From positions 1 through 15,470 of the forward strand of contig JAFADT010000503.1 of NCBI GenBank assembly GCA_023424585.1: a stretch of 15,470 nt of DNA, read 5' to 3'. The number at the start of each line of letters is the position of its first letter. Position 1 is the stretch's first letter. Source of the DNA: Pseudomonadota bacterium (GTDB lineage: Bacteria > Myxococcota > Myxococcia > Myxococcales > Myxococcaceae). Under the pieces are notes generated by a model. The model saw only the letters and a list, made by a program, of their open reading frames with translations. It made no database searches and had not been told where the DNA came from. The position numbers were made by a program, and so were the translations under genes. Positions 13,098 through 15,470 of the stretch are shown one piece after another.

Positions 13098-13847
13098 ATG
13101 TCCGGTCACAACCGATGGTCGAAACTCAAGCGCCTGAAGGCCGTCCAGGGCGTGGCCAAGGGCAAGCTCTACTCCAAGGTCATCAAGGAGCTGACCGTCG
13201 CCGCGCGCCTGGGCGGCGGTGACCCGGCCAGCAACGCCCGCCTGCGCGTGGCCGTGGGGCTCGCCCGCGACGCGAACATCCCGCGCGACACCATCGACCG
13301 CGCCATCAAGAAGGGCACGGGCGAGCTCGCCGGCGAGTCCTACGAAGAGGTGACGTACGAGGGCTACGGCCCCGGCGGCGTCGCGCTCATCATCGAGTGC
13401 CTCACCGACAACCGGAACCGCTCCGCCAGCGACGTGCGCAACCTGCTGAGCACCCACGGCGGGAACCTGGGCTCGGAGGGCGCCGTGGGCTGGATGTTCC
13501 ACCGGAAGGGCGTCATCGCCGTGAAGCCCGGCCCCACCGAGGACCAGGTGATGGAGCAGGCCCTGGACGCGGGCGCGGAGGACGTCGTGGACCAGGGGCC
13601 GGACGGCTTCGAGGTGCGCACCGCGCCGGCGGACCTGCACGCGGTGGGCGCGAAGCTGGAGGCCGCGGGCCTGCCCCTGGGCGAACAGAAGTGGACCTTC
13701 GTGCCGCAGAACACCGTGAAGGTGGAAGGCGACAACGCGAGGCGCTTGTTGAAGCTGATGGACGCGCTCGACGACAACGACGACGTGCAGCACGTGCACG
13801 CCAACTTCGAAATCGACGAGTCCCTGATGGAGTCGCTGTCCACGTAA
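13098..13847 (+). CDS. yebC: YebC/PmpR (TACO1) family protein
   Basis: The 249-residue protein shows the family signatures: the opening SGHNRWSKLKRLKAVQGVAKGKLYSKVIKELTVAARL, with usual forms reading AGHSKWANIKHRKA; GGGDPASNARLR; NIPRDTIDRAIKKGTGE; and YEGYGPGGVALIIECLTDNRNRS in the second domain. The length is standard. YebC proteins were long annotated as transcription regulators, and more recent work places members in translation, helping ribosomes at proline stretches (homologous to mitochondrial TACO1). The gene lies 34 nt before ruvC, the widely conserved yebC-ruvC-ruvA order. No clear Shine-Dalgarno sequence precedes ATG 13098, though the start is fixed by the family N-terminus. Confidence 0.95.
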   Translation: MSGHNRWSKLKRLKAVQGVAKGKLYSKVIKELTVAARLGGGDPASNARLRVAVGLARDANIPRDTIDRAIKKGTGELAGESYEEVTYEGYGPGGVALIIECLTDNRNRSASDVRNLLSTHGGNLGSEGAVGWMFHRKGVIAVKPGPTEDQVMEQALDAGAEDVVDQGPDGFEVRTAPADLHAVGAKLEAAGLPLGEQKWTFVPQNTVKVEGDNARRLLKLMDALDDNDDVQHVHANFEIDESLMESLST

Positions 13848-13881
13848 CGCCCTGACGGGCGCGTGGGAAAGGAACGGGCCG

Positions 13882-14463
13882 GTGCGGGTACTCGGCGTGG
13901 ACCCTGGCAGCCGCTTCATGGGCTTCGGGGTGGTGGAGGAGAAGAAGGGCCGGCTCGTGCACCTGGGCCATGGCGTCATCAAGGTGGTGGAGTCCGCGCC
14001 CCTCGCTGAGCGCCTGAAGGACCTGCACGCCGCCCTGAGCGCCGCGCTCCAGCGCTACCGGCCGGAGGCCGTGGCCGTGGAGGGCCTCTTCACCTTCCGC
14101 AACGCCCGCAGCGCCCTGGTGCTGGGACACGCGCGCGGCGTGGCGCTGCTCGCCGCGGCGCAGGCGGGCCTCACCGTGCACGAGTACGCACCCGCCAGCG
14201 TGAAGAAGTCCGTGGGCGCCAGCGGCGCGGGCGGCAAGGACGCCGTGGCGCGCATGGTGCGCACGCTGCTCGACGTGGATGAGGCGACGTTGGAGCGCGC
14301 GGACGCCAGCGACGCGCTCGCCGTCGCGCTCTGCCATCTCAACCACTTCCGCGTGGGCCTGCCCCGCGCCGTCGCGCCCGGAAGCCGCAGGCGCAAGGGG
14401 GCCGCGTCGGTGCTCGCGGACCGCCTGTCGTCCGCCTACCAGCGCCCGGAGGCCCGCCGATGA
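13882..14463 (+). CDS. ruvC: RuvC, Holliday junction resolvase
   Basis: RuvC cuts four-way DNA junctions symmetrically after RuvAB has moved them. The 193-residue protein keeps the four catalytic acids: Asp7 (GVDPGSR), Glu67 (VEGLF), Asp141 and Asp144 (ADASDALAVALCH), equivalent to E. coli Asp7, Glu66, Asp138 and Asp141. The FTFRNARSALVLGHARG segment and APASVKKSVGASGAGGKD are typical DNA-binding parts. The C-terminal 30 residues are basic (GSRRRKGA ... RPEARR) and extend beyond the usual core. The start is GTG 13882 with AAAGGA (13868-13873) 8 nt before it. The stop overlaps the ruvA start as ATGA (14460-14463), indicating coupled translation. Confidence 0.96.
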   Translation: MRVLGVDPGSRFMGFGVVEEKKGRLVHLGHGVIKVVESAPLAERLKDLHAALSAALQRYRPEAVAVEGLFTFRNARSALVLGHARGVALLAAAQAGLTVHEYAPASVKKSVGASGAGGKDAVARMVRTLLDVDEATLERADASDALAVALCHLNHFRVGLPRAVAPGSRRRKGAASVLADRLSSAYQRPEARR

Positions 14464-15074
14464 TCGCCCGGCTGCGTGGCAACGTGTTGGAGAAGGGCCC
14501 CGAGGACGCCGTCATCGACGTGCACGGCGTGGGCTACCGCGTGAACCTGTCCACCGTCTCGCTGGGGAAGCTGCCCGCGGACGGCCAGCCGGTGGACCTG
14601 CGCATCCGCACCGTGGTGCGCGAGGACGCCTTCGAGCTCTTCGGCTTCCTCTCCCCGGCGGAGGAGGAGCTCTTCCAACTGCTCAACACCGTGTCCCGCG
14701 TCGGTCCGCGCATGGCCCTGGGCGTGATGTCCGGCATGGAGGTGGGTGAGCTCATCGCGGCGCTGTCTCGCGGCGAGGTGAGCCGGCTCGCGAAGATCCA
14801 TGGCGTGGGCAAGAAGACCGCGGAGCGCCTGGTGCTGGAGCTCAAGGAGAAGGTGCGCAACCTCCACTCGGAGGGCATCGCGCGCGGCACCACCCCCCGC
14901 GCCCCCGTCACCTCGGGCAGCAAGGCGGACCTCGTCTCCGCGCTGCTCAACCTGGGCTACAAGCAGCCCCAGGCGGAGAAGGCCGCGGACGTCGTCATCG
15001 AGCGGCTGGGCCCGGACGCCCCCTTCCAGGCCCTCTTCCGCGAAGCCCTCAAGTCCCTGCGCTCCAGCCCGTGA
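14460..15074 (+). CDS. ruvA: RuvA, Holliday junction-binding subunit
   Basis: RuvA forms tetramers that hold a Holliday junction flat and load the RuvB motor. The 204-residue length fits the family (E. coli 203). Domains in order: OB-fold at about 1-65 (MIARLRGNVLEKGPEDAVIDVHGVGYRV ... EDAFELFGF), helix-hairpin-helix pair with VGPR at 81-84 and HGVGKKTAERL at 114-124, a flexible linker (SEGIARGTTPRAPVTSGS), and the RuvB-contacting three-helix domain from about 155 (DLVSALLNLGYKQPQAEKAADVV). ruvB is not found in the following 400 nt; only a lipoprotein start appears, so ruvB must lie elsewhere. A hairpin at 15083-15114 follows the stop. Confidence 0.96.
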   Translation: MIARLRGNVLEKGPEDAVIDVHGVGYRVNLSTVSLGKLPADGQPVDLRIRTVVREDAFELFGFLSPAEEELFQLLNTVSRVGPRMALGVMSGMEVGELIAALSRGEVSRLAKIHGVGKKTAERLVLELKEKVRNLHSEGIARGTTPRAPVTSGSKADLVSALLNLGYKQPQAEKAADVVIERLGPDAPFQALFREALKSLRSSP

Positions 15075-15082
15075 CTTCCAGA

Positions 15083-15114
15083 CACCGCGCCGCGCTCCAG
15101 GGCGAGACGCGGTG
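15083..15114 (+). terminator. Candidate terminator hairpin after ruvA
   Basis: CACCGCG (15083-15089) pairs with CGCGGTG (15108-15114) across an 18-nt loop that itself can form a short CGC/GCG stem. It begins 9 nt after the ruvA stop and has no T-run. Confidence 0.35.
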
Positions 15115-15157
15115 CTCCGGGGGGTGGGAACTCCTCGGAAAATACGCGCAAGGCTTT

Positions 15158-15169
15158 TTCCTGTAGGAA
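15158..15169. repeat. TTCCTGTAGGAA palindrome
   Basis: The arms TTCCT and AGGAA form a perfect 12-bp dyad following a T-run (15155-15159), inside the 286-nt gap 15075-15360. It may be an operator or part of a promoter region; nothing else supports a role. Confidence 0.2.
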
Positions 15170-15286
15170 TCCGCTGTCGTCGCACAGTGGACGCGCGCTT
15201 CGTCCGTTTGCCGTCAAAAGGCGATCCACGCCGCTCACGGCCTGACACCCCTGAGCAATCCTGGCCGGCCATGAGCTGGCCCATTC

Positions 15287-15310
15287 CGCTGAAAATATCA
15301 ATTTCCAGCG
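15287..15310. promoter_or_regulatory. AT-rich dyad upstream of the last gene
   Basis: CGCTGAAAA (15287-15295) mirrors TTTCCAGCG (15302-15310) with one mismatch around TATCAA. This is the most AT-rich spot in the 286-nt gap and lies about 50-75 bp before the lipoprotein ATG, so it could hold a promoter or a regulator site. Confidence 0.3.
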
Positions 15311-15360
15311 CCGGCGCGGCGGTCCTCTCGGGACCGGGTCGTTCCGAGGAGGCGTGTGTC

Positions 15361-15470
15361 ATGGCGGCGTGGCGCGGTGTTCCGGTCCTCGTACTGCTGC
15401 TCACGGGCGCCCTCGGGGTGGGGTGCGGCAGCGCGGAGGAGGGCGCGGACGTGTCGGCGGTGGGCGAGGC
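15361..15470 (+). CDS. Lipoprotein, N-terminal part only (runs off the window)
   Basis: ATG 15361 is preceded by a strong CGAGGAGG (15345-15352). The visible 36 residues are a lipoprotein signal: MAAWRG, a hydrophobic core VPVLVLLLTGALG, then GVGC with Cys22 as the lipidated residue, followed by an acidic linker (GSAEEGADVSAVGE). The function of the mature part lies outside the window. Confidence 0.7.
   Translation, partial: MAAWRGVPVLVLLLTGALGVGCGSAEEGADVSAVGE

Noticed and set aside
11772..13982. 736-codon open frame on the minus strand opposite the pseudo-receiver and yebC
   Set aside because: It lies opposite two genes with recognisable domains, its translation is His/Arg/Ala repeats without a fold signature, and it spans an intergenic region.
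15262..15277. Possible second sigma-54 promoter (TGGCCGGCCATGAGCT) before the terminal lipoprotein gene
   Set aside because: GG and GC have the right 10-nt spacing, but most other consensus positions, including the TT before GC, are absent.
1..15470. CRISPR arrays, insertion sequences, transposases, integrase or attachment sites
   Set aside because: No regularly spaced repeats, transposase motifs or terminal inverted repeats with target duplications were seen; composition is uniform throughout.

Overview
This is a roughly 70% GC chromosomal window with almost only G or C at third codon positions. It carries many lipoproteins, a degenerate receiver fused to a DUF4388/PATAN domain, and a single-polypeptide set of housekeeping DNA-repair genes. 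This combination suggests a myxobacterium, probably Myxococcaceae (Myxococcus/Corallococcus-like). The assignment is inferred from composition and gene style; no marker gene was compared.

Layout. (1) 1-1391: the tail of an upstream gene, a membrane-anchored zinc-finger anti-sigma-like protein with a TPR-like C-terminus, and a small acidic orphan protein. (2) 1679-5574: four tightly packed genes for exported proteins: an M24-family lipoprotein peptidase, a beta-rich lipoprotein, a secreted HExxHxxGxxH metalloprotease with a CARDB-like C-terminus, and another lipoprotein. The spacing (22 nt, 11 nt, 2 nt) suggests one translationally coupled unit. (3) 5623-9838: an RNA-repair locus. rtcR (sigma-54 activator with a CARF-type sensor) is divergent from rtcB (RNA ligase) and rtcA (RNA 3'-phosphate cyclase). 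A near-consensus sigma-54 promoter lies in front of rtcB, a dyad that could be the RtcR site lies further upstream, alternative hairpins lie in the rtcB leader, and a long stable stem sits in the unusual 185-nt rtcB-rtcA spacer. (4) 9969-11761: an Fpg/Nei-type DNA glycosylase with Ala in place of the catalytic N-terminal Pro, a small CCGxGCxxC protein resembling the OXLD1 'oxidoreductase-like' domain, and a convergent outer-membrane beta-barrel-like protein whose stop codon shares a CTAG with it. (5) 11868-13010: a pseudo-receiver/DUF4388 protein. (6) 13098-15074: yebC, ruvC and ruvA, with ruvC and ruvA overlapping by ATGA and no ruvB following. (7) 15361-end: the start of another lipoprotein.

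How they work together. RtcR is expected to sense RNA ends with 2',3'-cyclic phosphate and switch on rtcBA through sigma-54. RtcB seals 3'-phosphate or cyclic-phosphate ends to 5'-OH ends, and RtcA makes cyclic phosphates. RuvA and RuvC process Holliday junctions, and YebC is their usual neighbour. The 1.7-5.6 kb genes probably act at the envelope or outside the cell in peptide and protein breakdown. The features that most merit a second look are the structured rtcB-rtcA spacer, the switch-like rtcB leader, the Pro-to-Ala change in the Fpg-like enzyme, and the coupled secreted-protease cluster.
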